Source of the DNA: Suillus spraguei
Lineage: Eukaryota; Basidiomycota; Agaricomycetes; Boletales; Suillaceae
Direction of reading: 5' to 3'
DNA: 64,000 nt
NCBI GenBank assembly: GCA_016800925.1
Contig: JABCPU010000258.1
Location: 1-64,000 of the forward strand
The notes under the pieces were generated by a model that had not been told where the DNA came from, made no database searches, and saw nothing but the letters and a program-made list of their open reading frames with translations. A program made the position numbers and the translations under genes. Each line of letters begins with the position of its first letter. The first letter of the stretch is position 1. This document shows positions 46,234 through 56,784 of the stretch, piece after piece.

Positions 46234-47779
46234 TTGGGGAGGAGGACCATGTCTTCATTGTCGGAGTCGGCGCCGAGGTGATCAGGATGGCGTGAAAGCG
46301 CGTCGGGTGTGGCGAGTTTAGAGCCGGGGACATGATGGAACTCCAGGTCAAAGTCGCATAGCATCAATTGCCAGCGCGCCTGTTGGCGCGTCAGTTTCTG
46401 AACTGCTTGGAAGTAGAGCAGGTTCTTGTGGTCGGTGAATATGACCACAGGGTGCGGGTTTCCTTCCAGGAAGTGCCTCCAGGCTTGGAGTGCATGGATG
46501 ACCACAAGGAGTTCATGATCATAGATCTGGTAGTTCCTCTCGGCCGGGTTGAGGCTCTGAGAGAGATATCCACAGGGGTGATATGCCCCGTTGTCATCCG
46601 TCTGGAGCAGGACTGTGCCAGTTGCTGCCAGGGAGGCATCGGTTGCAAGCATGAATTGCTTGACCGGGTCGGGGTTCTGCAGAACTGGTTCAGAGAGGAA
46701 ACACTTCTTGAGCACTTTGAAGGTGTCTTCATGGGTGTCGGTCCAGTTGAAGACGGTGTCTTTCTTCGTCAAGTCGATGAGTGGTCGCGTGATGTCAGAA
46801 TAATGGGAGATGAAGTGTCGGTAGAAGTTGCAGAAGCCGAGGAATGATCGGACTTCTTTCACAGAAGTGGGGGATTTCCACTCGCTGATTCCCTTCAGCT
46901 TCGAGGGGTCCATCGCGACTTGTCCAGGGCAGATGATCATACCGAGGTATTCGACTTCTTGTGCGTTGAAAGTGCACTTTTCGGGTTTCAGGAAGAGGGA
47001 TTCTCTCCTGATCTTGTCGAGGACTCTACAAGTCCGTTCTTTTCTGCTCCTCCTGGGTGTCGGAGAAGATCAGGATGTCGTCCATATAGATGATCATCCA
47101 ACCTTCATTGATTTCTTCTGCGAAGGTCTGGTTCATGTAGGCTTGGAAAGTGGCGGGTGAGTTGCACAATCCGAAGAACATGACCTTCAGCTCAAATAAT
47201 CCAAAGGAGGTCGAGAATGCCACTTTCCAGTGGTCCTCAGGGTGGATCAGGATATTGTTGTATCCTGACTGGACGTCCATCTTCGTGAAGTATTTCGCGC
47301 CTTGAAGTTTGGCGATGAGAGGCAGAATGAGGGGAAGTGGATAGGCATTCTTCATGGTCCATTCGTTGATGTACCGATTGTCTTGACAGGGTCGGAGCAA
47401 CCCATCCTTCTTTCTGACGAAGAAGAAACCGGAGGCCTGAGGGGACTTTGATGGTTGGATGAAATCTTTCTTCAGGTGTTTGTCAAGGAAGGCTTTGACG
47501 GCCTTGGTTTGGAGAGGGGGTATGCCCTGGAGCTCTTCAGAATGAAACCGGGCTTTGTTTCAATCCGGTGGTCAACTCCAGGTCGAGATGGGGGGAGCTG
47601 GTTAAGCCCGTCTTTAGTGAAGATGTCGGCAAAGTTGTGGAGGTATGAGGGGATGAGTTCCTCAAATGTCTTCTTCATCTTTTCTTGGTTCGCTTCAACA
47701 GCAAATTCTTGAGCTTTGTTGCTTGTTTTGACGAGATCCTTGGAGGCTTCCAGGATCCAAATGTTTTGCAGAGGTTTGC
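46234..47779 (-). pseudogene. F2 reverse transcriptase and RNase H
   Basis: Frames 47678-47472, 47400-47026 and 46940-46234 on the minus strand give FEELIPSYLHNFADIFTKDG (before RT), [58 protein letters not shown], catalytic YMDD (47078-47089), LKPEKCTFNAQEVEYLGMII, FLGFCNFYRHFISHYSDI, ATDASLAATGTVLLQ and TDHKNLLYF. The last frame ends at the 45293-46233 LTR. This stretch is among the best-preserved coding sequence in the window, with only a few breaks. Confidence 0.88.
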
Positions 47780-48254
47780 TGTTACGAACTGGGGTGGCGT
47801 CACCAGTGACAGTGAAAAGACACAGACAGTCTGCTGGGAAGTTCTACAATGTCCAAAAGAGGACAAGGTGAAAGTACAAGGAACGCGTTCCGAGTACAAT
47901 CAAGGGTTCGGCCTCAAAGACAAGTCTAAGAGGTTCCACGAGAATAGAGACTAAGACTAAGGAGTGCTTAGACTTAGAGACGATTCAAGACGACTTAGGT
48001 TGGAGACCTAAGCGAAGGAAGTTCCAGGTAAAACCCAGTAAGATTAAAGTAAAGAATCTACTACAAGTACAACATGCTTAAATAGACCAATATGTGCGCA
48101 CGGACCAAGAGAGGCGTGGGAAAGTAAGTGCGTATCCAAATAAGGAAGGCAACTATAGTACAGATGCGTTGAGCATATGAGTCAGAGTCATGTGACATGA
48201 TATACAAGTAAGGAAGCAAAAAGAGAATAAATAGGGGCACGTACAATTGTAACA
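47780..48254 (-). mobile_element. Solo LTR, family C, in F2
   Basis: 475 bp, TGTTACGAACTGG to CAATTGTAACA, with perfect duplication TTTGC (47775-47779 and 48255-48259). Confidence 0.93.
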
Positions 48255-49151
48255 TTTGCTCATGCAATTCATTTCGTTCTTCGAGGTCCCGTCTTGGGTG
48301 AGCGGGGTGTCGAGGTCAAGGTTCTTGATGATGTGCACAGAGGTTGCGTCAGAGGAGTACTTGATGAGCACTTCATCATTGGTCAGGGGGTAGGTGGCGA
48401 TGTCGTCCACCTTCTGGCACATCTGGGTGTTGCCAACCCAGACATCCTTGTACTTGTTGAAGTCAGGGAGGTTGTCTTCATCGTCTTCGATGGGTTTTAT
48501 ACCCGGGGGTCCGTTGTTCTTCTTCTTCTTGCTCTTCTTCTTCTTCTTGTGCTTCTTGGCACTTATCTGTTCAAGAATGTGGTCGAGGGTCGAGTCCAAT
48601 GTTCTGAGGAGGGCGAATATCTCGCCATCTTCTTCTTCCTCAATTGAGGTCACACCTCAGAATATGTAGGTGGGCGTGCCATGAGATGCGCGCTTTCGAT
48701 TGAGTATGCGCTCAACGGTTCATGAACGCGCGGTCGCACATAAGGCGATGGTGTCACGCGCCCAGTCGATGTTGGGGTTCATTGCAGAAAGCCAAGGCTT
48801 TCCGAGTAGGATGTTGTTGCATTTGGAAAGTTGGGTGACATTGAACTTTCCATACATGACCCATTTATCAAGGCGGATAAACAGGGTACAGTAGCGGGAG
48901 ACCTTCCCGGCTTTCGAGTGACTTCCATCAACAGTGGTGATGTGGAAGGGGTGTCAGAGTCGATGTGTGTGGATCTTGTGGTTCCACATGAAGGAGGAGT
49001 TGATAAACGATCCTCTGGCGCCAGAGTCAATGATGGTGGTAGACGCAATGGTTTTCACGCTCTTTGCACTAAAAAGGGTGACAGGAACTCGAAACTCGTT
49101 CAATTTGCCAACACATTTAGTATACAGAGTGCACTTGGGAGTGACTGACAT
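48255..49151 (-). pseudogene. F2 protease and lysine-rich linker
   Basis: The minus strand encodes a protease active site TTIIDSGARGSFINSSFMW near 49000, the flap block NILLGKPWLSAMNPNIDWAR, then a lysine-rich spacer (near 48500) and DLDTPLTQDGTSKNE, a block matched in element C (DTPLTRDGTSQLEQ). LTR C follows. Confidence 0.8.
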
Positions 49152-49164
49152 TGCTACAGTACTC

Positions 49165-50192
49165 CTATCTAAAAATACTCTGCCTCGTTCTCTTTCGAAG
49201 ACTCGACCAGAGTCTTTTAGTCTTCTTTGGAGTCTTTGCGCCTTTAGGCATCTTGGTCTTCTTCAGGGCAAGCTTTCTAGCTTTGACCCTTTCGACTTCC
49301 ATATTGGAAGTGTCTTCATCGGAATCTTCATCATCAGGGACTTCGTCCCTTACCAATTCTTTCCTTTCTTGTCATCATCTCTGCGTCGGACCTTTGGGTG
49401 GAAGGCGGCGTCACTGGCGCAGTGGCCGTGCTTCCCACATTTGAAGCAAAGGCCATCCTTCATGTATTTCTCATGCTCTTGGCGCGTCATGTTGACGTCC
49501 ATGGCATCGGGATTGCATTTAGCATTGTTTGGCCTCTGGAACAAGGGCTTGTAGTGGGAGTGGTTCTTGGCAACTGCATTGCGCATGGCCATTCCGCATT
49601 CATAGTTGGCATTCAACTTGATGGCGGCAGAGTAGTACTTGTCGATGGTGGTGGGGATGGTTTCCATCTGACAGATGGTGCGGTGGAGGGGTTTCTTGAG
49701 TCCAGCTTCAAAGAAGTGGATGAGGACCGAGCTTTCCTTGATGCTCGTGTGCATCATCAGAGTCTTGAACTCTGCGATGTAGTCCATAAGAGTGCCAGTG
49801 TGTTTGACCTTGGGAATCTTCGCCATAGCATCAACCTTCTCATTGTGGGGGTTGAAGGCGCTCTTGAACTCCTTCACAAAGTCTTCCCATTTGCCGAACT
49901 GGGGAGGGTTGGTCTTGTAGGCCTTGGCATAGGCGTTGAGTGCCCATGTACGAGTGGTGCCTTCTGTCATATAAGAGAGGGCGATGCAGACCCAGTGTTC
50001 ATTGGAGGGGTAGAGCGTTCTGTTCAATTCGAGGTAGGTCATCACAGTGTATAACCAACGCATGGTGTTGGTTGGGTCACTGTCAAACTTAGAGGGCATT
50101 CCTGCCTTAAGTTCGGGTCCGATCGCTTTAGTGACAGGAGTCGTTGTTGCTGCGGAGCCAGACATGATATTGTTCTTGGTTTGGGGGTGCAC
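49165..50192 (-). CDS. F2 Gag, nearly intact
   Basis: A 280-codon frame (50192-49350) continues in a second frame to about 49165. ATG 50192 is the outermost; MSGSAATTTPVTKA at 50165 is equally plausible. The capsid core includes MPSKFDSDPTNTMRWLYTVM, MTEGTTRTWALNAYAKAY and KWEDFVKEFKSAFNPHNEK. The knuckle reads CFKCGKHGHCASDA, with Ala where the fourth ligand (Cys) of C-x2-C-x4-H-x4-C is expected, so RNA binding may be impaired. A basic tail (RRRDDDKKGKN) follows. This is the longest uninterrupted retroelement ORF in the window apart from A1 protease. Confidence 0.8.
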
Positions 50193-50348
50193 GGTCCTGA
50201 GCTGTCTTGCTCCAGTGGCGGGGGTAGGAAGGCATCGTTGGTGTGCATGTTCCTCAAGGGGCTTAATTCAGCGTCCTCTTGTCAGGGTTCAGGGTTTGGG
50301 GTCGAGTATCCTATCTCAGCTAGCTGGGCAGTGTAGCAAGTAAAAGGT

Positions 50349-50357
50349 AACTTGAAT
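50349..50357 (-). promoter_or_regulatory. Self-primer binding site of F2
   Basis: ATTCAAGTT on the minus strand, four bases after the 5' LTR end, is complementary to AACTTGAAT inside the LTR (50643-50651). That segment starts 34 nt from the TATAAATA box (50685-50678). Confidence 0.7.
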
Positions 50358-50361
50358 ATTT

Positions 50362-52115
50362 TGTTAGCAACCTAGCCAGGCACTAAGGAACTTGAGTGGT
50401 GTCTGCAATGGGCACTCTATCAAGAGCGGCAGCCCATGCATATTGGTCTCCTAGCGCAGAGTGCGCTAGTTGCATTGGTCAGAGGTGGGCACTATGCACT
50501 GTCTCACAACCTACGTCACAGAGACGAGGTTCTTGACGACAATCAAAGACGTAGAAGCGATGAGCTTCTACGAAGTTCGAATAGAGACGATAAGCTTATG
50601 AAAAGCTTATCAAAAGGAAGTTCAGGGTCGAAGATCAAGTAGATTCAAGTTAAAGAAGTACAAAGGCTATCTGCGCGTATTTATACGTAAGATTGAAGCG
50701 GAGCGCGAATATGTAAGTATCGCTGAATTAAGTATGAAGTCAGATAGCCAATAAGAGGATGCATGCTCACAAACGAGTCAGAGGCGTATCAACCAATGAG
50801 AATGCACATGTGCGCTGTAACAAACATATTGGCGCTGGGCTTAAAACCCCACCTTTTGACACTCGTCTCACGTCTACAGGAGTTACCACTTGTCCATGGC
50901 TGTCTTACCCCTTTAGCAGTGCCGGCGGCATCCCACACTTACCACACACTGTACTGACTGTTGCACCACATTCCACGTACCAATGTCATTCCATGTCCTT
51001 GCCGCATCCGCATAGCTCCATTTGGTGCGTCATTTGTTTTCTGTTTGTTATCACTGATTCCACAGCAAGCCTTATTACATGTTGCCTCGTGCTGCAGCGC
51101 CTCGCGCTATGTTTACTTACGGTGGTTACTACACTCCAGTGCTACTGATCTCACCTAGAGTATTCCGAGTACATACAATGTAGGATATAAGCACCATGTA
51201 CCCCGCACGATACAAGTACCTGATTTTACACCATTGCACGTACTATAGGTCAGGATTATTGTCTAGCTCTGGATCTACCCAGTAGTGGACATAGTCTTTA
51301 AAGTTTCCTTATCACTCGTTAATCCATCATGCTCATTCTCTGTTACTGCTGGCATACCGCTGGACTTTTGACCGTTACTTTGACTGAACTTCTCACGCAC
51401 TGCTACTTTACTGCTGAAAGTACTGCGCACTTCTTTACTGTTTCTTTGCACTGCTCACAACCTTACCGCTACTGCTGATATCACCGTTGACCGTGGCAAC
51501 TTACCGCTGACCATGATGCTTGTTTCGCACATAAGTTAGACTCGAACTTGACCATACTAATAGGCATCCCCCTTTAGGGTCAAACACTCTTGTTCTTACA
51601 AGTGAAGCAGACTAGACGGAGCGCAAGACTCACATACTAGTTTAGGCAGTAGTTTATCTACAGCCCAAGCTAGGTTGTATCTTTACAGCGCGAAGGAGTC
51701 ATGAGTGCGGAGCCGAAGGTATAAAGGGTACAAGCCAATGAGGTGACGCACGAGTCAAGAAAGGTAAACGGTAAAAGGATAAAGCATAAGACGATACCAG
51801 GAGGTCCTTGAAAGCAGATGAGGGGTTCCCATGAACCAAGAGGGTGCACGCGTTGAAGCGCAGAGTAATGCGATGAGCACAGAGGAGGCGCTTGAAGCGC
51901 GCAAAGCGGGAGAGGCGTGAAGGAGGTAGAAGGCGCGCGAAGAGGGTGTGTTTAGCAGTGATGAAGGAGGCAAGCGTAGGCAAGGTAAGGAGTGACGACG
52001 GCGAACCAGATGAGGTAGTGAAGGACGAGGGTTGAGGCCTCGTCGGGATGAGAGTAGACAGCAATGCATAGGAGGGAAAATGATAGTAGGGGCGCAAGAA
52101 GGTGTTCTTGTAACA
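50362..52115 (-). mobile_element. 5' LTR of F2, interrupted by solo LTR B
   Basis: On the minus strand it runs from TGTTACAAGAACACC (52115) to GCTAACA (50362), about 880 bp net. The left boundary was chosen because it places the self-primer binding site directly after the LTR. Confidence 0.7.
50816..51687 (+). mobile_element. Solo LTR, family B, inside the F2 LTR
   Basis: 872 bp, TGTAACAAACATATTGG to GTATCTTTACA, flanked by GCGC (50812-50815 and 51688-51691), again a 4-bp duplication. Confidence 0.88.
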
Positions 52116-52429
52116 GTAACCGCCATATGTAAACATAGCGTGAGGCGCTGCGGCATGAGGCAACATGTAATAAGGCTTGCCATGGAATCAGTGATAACGA
52201 ACATAAAACAAATGATGCACCAAATGGAGCTATGCGGATGCATCAAGGACATGGGAGGACATCAGTACATGGAACGTGGTGCAGTAGTTGGTACAGTGTG
52301 CAGTAAGCATGGGATGCCGCCGGAAGTGCTAAAGGGGTAAGACGGCCATGGACAAGTGGTAACTCCTATAGACATGAGACGAGTGTCAAAAGATAGGGTT
52401 TTAAGGCCAGCACCAATATGTTCATTACA
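52116..52429 (-). mobile_element. LTR B fragment
   Basis: Partial minus-orientation LTR B (GTAACCGCCATATG to GTTCATTACA). F2 inserted into it. The other half is not in the window. Its end abuts the DUF6532-like gene and probably removed that gene's upstream part. Confidence 0.8.
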
Positions 52430-52931
52430 CCGCCATGATCAAAGAGGATGATGAGGGCAAAGAGGACAAGGAAGAGGATGAGGACAAGGATGAGGACAAG
52501 GATGATGGCAAGGGCTACAAGCAGATTAATGATCTGCCTTGATTCTATGAGCAGCCCCAAATCTATGACACACCTCAAGGTTACAACCCCTGAGACCCCG
52601 GGGCTCCTCAACATTACCAACATCTTCCCTGTTACCCACCAGTCCCCCCTCAGCTACATTATCAGGACCTGCCACCTTCCAGTCCCCCTCATGACTATTG
52701 ATCGTTCAGCAATACAACCACCTTGGGCCATCATCTCGACAATGCACCATCATCGTCCCACCAGCAACTCCCTCCCCCGACATCATTCAATCCTTATGAT
52801 TGTCTCCCCAGTGTGCTGACTTTCAGTCACCTCATGCCTTCCAGGTTCAGCAACATCAAGCAAATGCGTGGAGAATGTCTTGAGAGCCAACAGGCCCGGT
52901 GTGTAGCCCAGGGAGATATGAACCTTCCCGG

Positions 52932-53904
52932 TGAAACAAAAAAACTACTGCTGGCCTAAGTTTAAGCGCAATAATAATCCTACTGAAGGTGCAAGTGAGA
53001 TGTTCGACCCAAGAGGACTGCAATAGAAGCAATTCCTTCTAAGTTAGTGCGAAGGAAACACAAAAGAACTAATAAAAAACAAAGACTTTGGCTGCCAGAG
53101 TTAGTGGCTGCTGTGGTATGTCAGTGTTACTAGCGTGATGTCAGCAGTACTCGCACAGTATTGGTAGCTATAGCGGTTAGCTAGCGGCAGCAACAACGAA
53201 AAAAACTTCTGCGGAAAAAATATACTGCAACTACCAGCAGTGCAGTAGTGGTAGTGGTTACAGCAGCTCTGTACAAGCGAAGGAGGTGACAATAGAGGTG
53301 GTAAAAGAAGAAGCTACTCAGTGAGATCACTGGCTGCAGTCTGGTTATGAGTAGAGAAATCAAGAGTAGTGTGGTACTTTGAGTGGTTAAGTTACCAGTG
53401 GTTTAATTGATGAGCGAGTTTGAACAGAGTAAAGTTCAAAGACAAATAGATTTCTACTAGCGAGCATTCAGATACTAAGTCCAAGAGACGGGATGTAACA
53501 GGAAGTAACAGTAATGGTATGTATGGTGAGTTCTTTTAACATATTTCATGTGCATACGGGATGAATAGGTGAGTCCAGTAGCAAAATAGAAAATAAACGA
53601 TGTATTAGCAAAGAGGCGCACAGCGTGTATTGGCCCCTTGAGATATAAGGTAAATCCTGCTGTAGGTTCAGTAATGGCGAAAGTGAATTAACTACGCACC
53701 AATGGATCTAGACGGAATTGGACAGGACATGAGGGCATTGGCACGAGGATCAGTAAGGGTCCACAGAGTAATAACAGTCCTGCCTTAGTGGAGCAAAAAG
53801 GCTACATGCTCACTATAAGGGAATTATTCAGTTGCCGCCATAGACGGTAATGAGACGCTTGTTGAAAATGGGGATTTGACGGTCAGCTGACTTTGTTCAC
53901 TACA
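52932..53904 (-). mobile_element. Solo LTR, divergent relative of family B
   Basis: About 970 bp, with the CACCAATGG and GGACATGAGGGCATTGG block resembling LTR B and ending GTTCACTACA. Flanks CCCGG (52927-52931) and CCAGG (53905-53909) agree at four of five positions. It lies within the DUF6532-like gene. Confidence 0.6.
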
Positions 53905-55511
53905 CCAGGACACAGAGGGTGTTCATATATAACCTGCACCATCATCTGGCAGAGGCTGAACAAGGCCAGCTCATAACCATGGGCATGATTAGGGTAAGTG
54001 ATCCGAATCATTCTATTTTCATTTTTGACTTTATTACAGCCTATAACTGAAATTTCTGTCATAGTGGCTATTCCCTCTCAATGCCAGCTGCCACCTCCTG
54101 TCCACCCTACATCCCTCACGACACCATCTGGCCCAATGCCCAATACCAATGCTACACCCCAGCATTTAATGGTCAAGGAAGCAAAGGAGGTGATGAAAGA
54201 GCCGAAGCAAGTCATGTGCCAAAAGGTACTCCTTTGAAACACCATGTGCATGCCAGAATGGAATACTGAGTTGGTGGAGGAATCATTTTTGGAGGCAGTG
54301 GGTCATAACAAGTCATGCAAGAAGTTATCAAGCATCATGACCACTGTCTGTTCAGTTTTCAAGAAGGAGGCATGGGGTGTTGTTTCTCATCATTATTCCC
54401 TCAACCTTGAAGCCAGGGATACAAGGTCACTTACCAACTACAGGAAGGGTATTGTTGCCCTGCTTCTCATCAATCATGCTTATTTATTTGTGAGTGCATT
54501 GTTTTTGTTTCTGATGGTGCTAAATTGACTTAAGTTCTCCCAGAAAGATCCAACTATCATGTCTCCTGTTAACCATCCCAGTGTCATCGAGACAATCTAC
54601 AACACCCTCTGGAGCACACACCTTCATAAAGCACTCAGCTTTGATGATCTCAACAATTTTGACAACTTGTTTTTAATTGGGGGCATTGCAGTTCACAACA
54701 GCCTCCTGGAGTTCCAGGAGGAGATCTATAAGTCAGTTTCTTTTTCACCAACTTCTCCTTCGGTCACAGAGTACATGGCCATTCAGAATCACAACACTAT
54801 TGTCCATAATATGCCTACACTAGTGCTGCCAGAGTCTGGTTTGGAGCTTCGGTTTGGACCTGAACCCTTCAAAACCAGACTATAGGTTCAGTCCCAGGTT
54901 TAACATTTTGCAAGAACTGAACCCATTATTAGGTTCGGGGTTCAGCTGATAATGGAAAATTCTAAACCCGTCTGAACCCATCCAAACTGATTGGTGGGAA
55001 GATTAGTTTGTGCTGCATCTGAGGTTCTGTATATGATTCACATTGATAATAAATCAGTATCTGTTATGACCATGCAAAACTGGAGATTAGTAAGAAGTCC
55101 TGGTCTTACATGGGGTTGTACCGGAGGGTTGTAAAGTCAAAGGGGCTTGGCCTCAGCTCGTACGCTGTGCCCCTTACCCGAGTATGTGCCCTTAATTTCA
55201 GATGAAGCCCAAGGGAGAGTTCTGGTGAAGTCTGGATGGAGGGTCCGGACGAACTCTAAGGCAGGATAGCTCAACAGAGCTCCGATGGACTTCCGGATGA
55301 GTGCGGGAATGCGCCGGAACTATTTCTGGAAGGTAGGGAGTAATGGTAACACTACTGGAACAAGCTCCAAGTAGAACGGATGAAGGATGGACCACTGGAC
55401 AAAGTCCAGGGCAGGATAGGAGCAGAGCTCCGGAGGGAAAGATGATCCATAGATGTCAGAGGATAGGATAGGATGGATCCGGAGGACTAGGGGTCCGAAG
55501 GTCCAGAGCTC

Positions 55512-55866
55512 GGGAAGGAGCGGAGGAGCGGAGGAGCGGGAGGAGCGGAGGGGGGGAGCGGGAGGAGCGGAGGAGCGGAGGAGCGGAGGAGCGGAGGAGC
55601 GGAGGAGCGGAGGAGCGGAGGAGCGGGAGGAGCGGGAGGAGCGGAAGGAGCGGGGAGGGAGCGGGAGGAGCGGAGGAGCGGAGGAGCGGAGGAGCGGAGG
55701 AGCGGAGGAGCGGAGGAGCGGAGGGCGGAGGAGCGGAGGAGCGGAGGAGCGAGAGGAGCGGAGGAGCGGAGGAGGGAGGAGCGAGGAGCGGAGGAGCGGA
55801 GGAGCGGAGGAGCGGAGGAGCGGAGGAGCGGAGGGAAGCGGAGGAGCGGAGGAGCGGAGGAGCGGA
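55512..55866. repeat. 8-bp GAGGAGCG microsatellite/minisatellite
   Basis: About 43 units inside LTR D, against about six at 59566-59615 and three at 36474-36497. It gives repeat-peptide ORFs on both strands that are not genes. Confidence 0.9.
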
Positions 55867-56513
55867 TGAGCATAGCTCTGTGGATCTTAGAGGAAGTGTT
55901 GGCTACTTGAGAGGAGTAGGTCCGGATATGGTGTAGAGATAGTATAGACTACTCCGGACAAGGTCCGGAATAGAAACAGACCAGTATAAGACTACCAAAG
56001 GTAGAGTCGGAGGTGAAACAGATGATAGACGGAGATGGACAAAGTCCGAAAAGATTATAGGACATAGGATCAAAGCTCCGGCCTAGGGAGTGATCCCATA
56101 GGCCTGAGTCAGAAGCTTACAAGGGTCGGAGCCCAAGTGCAAGAACAGAAACGGAGTTATATAGACATGATAAAGGATACAGAGTAATCAAAGGAATATA
56201 CAGAAGTAGGAACAATGAATCAGACTAAGGTCTGCAGGAGTTGTACTACAAGTTTATATACTGTAGGAGCATGCCAGAGGGTAAGTACGGATAGTCCGAG
56301 GCTATGTCTGAAGCATACGGAAACACATTAGTAAGTACAGCGGGACATAAGGCTATGAACTCGGAGATGAAGCTTGTACGAAATACTTATCAAGACGGAG
56401 GCAGAGATCACCGAGAACCGGAAGCACAGAGATACCCAGAAGCCGGAGACACAGGTATATTCTAAAAGGGGTAATGCGCAGGTGCACAGGAATAGATCGG
56501 ATATGAACTCGGA

Positions 56514-56652
56514 TCAGATATGGACACAGATCGGATATGGACACAGATCGGATATGGACACAGATCGGATATGGACACAGATCGGATATGGACACAGATC
56601 GGATATGGACACAGATCGGATATGGACACAGATCGGATATGGACACAGATGG
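56514..56652. repeat. 17-bp tandem repeat in LTR D
   Basis: About eight copies of GGATATGGACACAGATC. The other full LTR D has about four or five degenerate copies (58845-58925, opposite strand). Confidence 0.88.
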
Positions 56653-56784
56653 ATATGGATTGGAGTGGATGGGTGGATCGGATATGTGAACTGGATTGGA
56701 TGGGTGGATCAGATATGTGTAGGTTGGGTGTCTGGATGTCCATGGATTGGATTTGATCTAGACCTGAATGTACGGTATATGACA

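Larger units (their letters stand above)
45014..50192 (-). mobile_element. Chromovirus F2 internal region, 3' part lost
   Basis: Minus-strand Gag (50192), protease, RT, RNase H and the start of integrase, ending where element A1 begins. It is interrupted by solo LTR C (47780-48254) and solo LTR B (45293-46233). Its 5' LTR is 50362-52115. Confidence 0.85.
55062..56784 (-). mobile_element. LTR D, long allele with expanded internal repeats
   Basis: 1723 bp, TGTTATGACCATGC to TATATGACA. It carries a GAGGAGCG array and a 17-bp TATGGACACAGATCGGA array. Its own flanks (GTATC and GTGAC) do not match, but they match those of 58738-60032 once crossed. Confidence 0.88.

Noticed and set aside
46368..46847. 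159-residue plus-strand ORF
   Set aside because: Mirror frame of the well-conserved minus-strand RT/RNase H of F2.
49398..50054. 218-residue plus-strand ORF
   Set aside because: Antisense shadow of F2 Gag. It has no splice signals or known motif, unlike the antisense gene in family A.
46234..50815. A complete retroelement bounded by the two family B LTRs (45293-46233 and 50816-51687)
   Set aside because: Each LTR has its own private 4-bp duplication (TTGG, GCGC), pol continues across the first LTR, and the second sits inside another LTR. They are independent solo LTRs.
55453..55873. Long overlapping ORFs on both strands with an eight-residue repeat
   Set aside because: Translation of the GAGGAGCG tandem array, which is absent from other LTR D copies. 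Not a gene.
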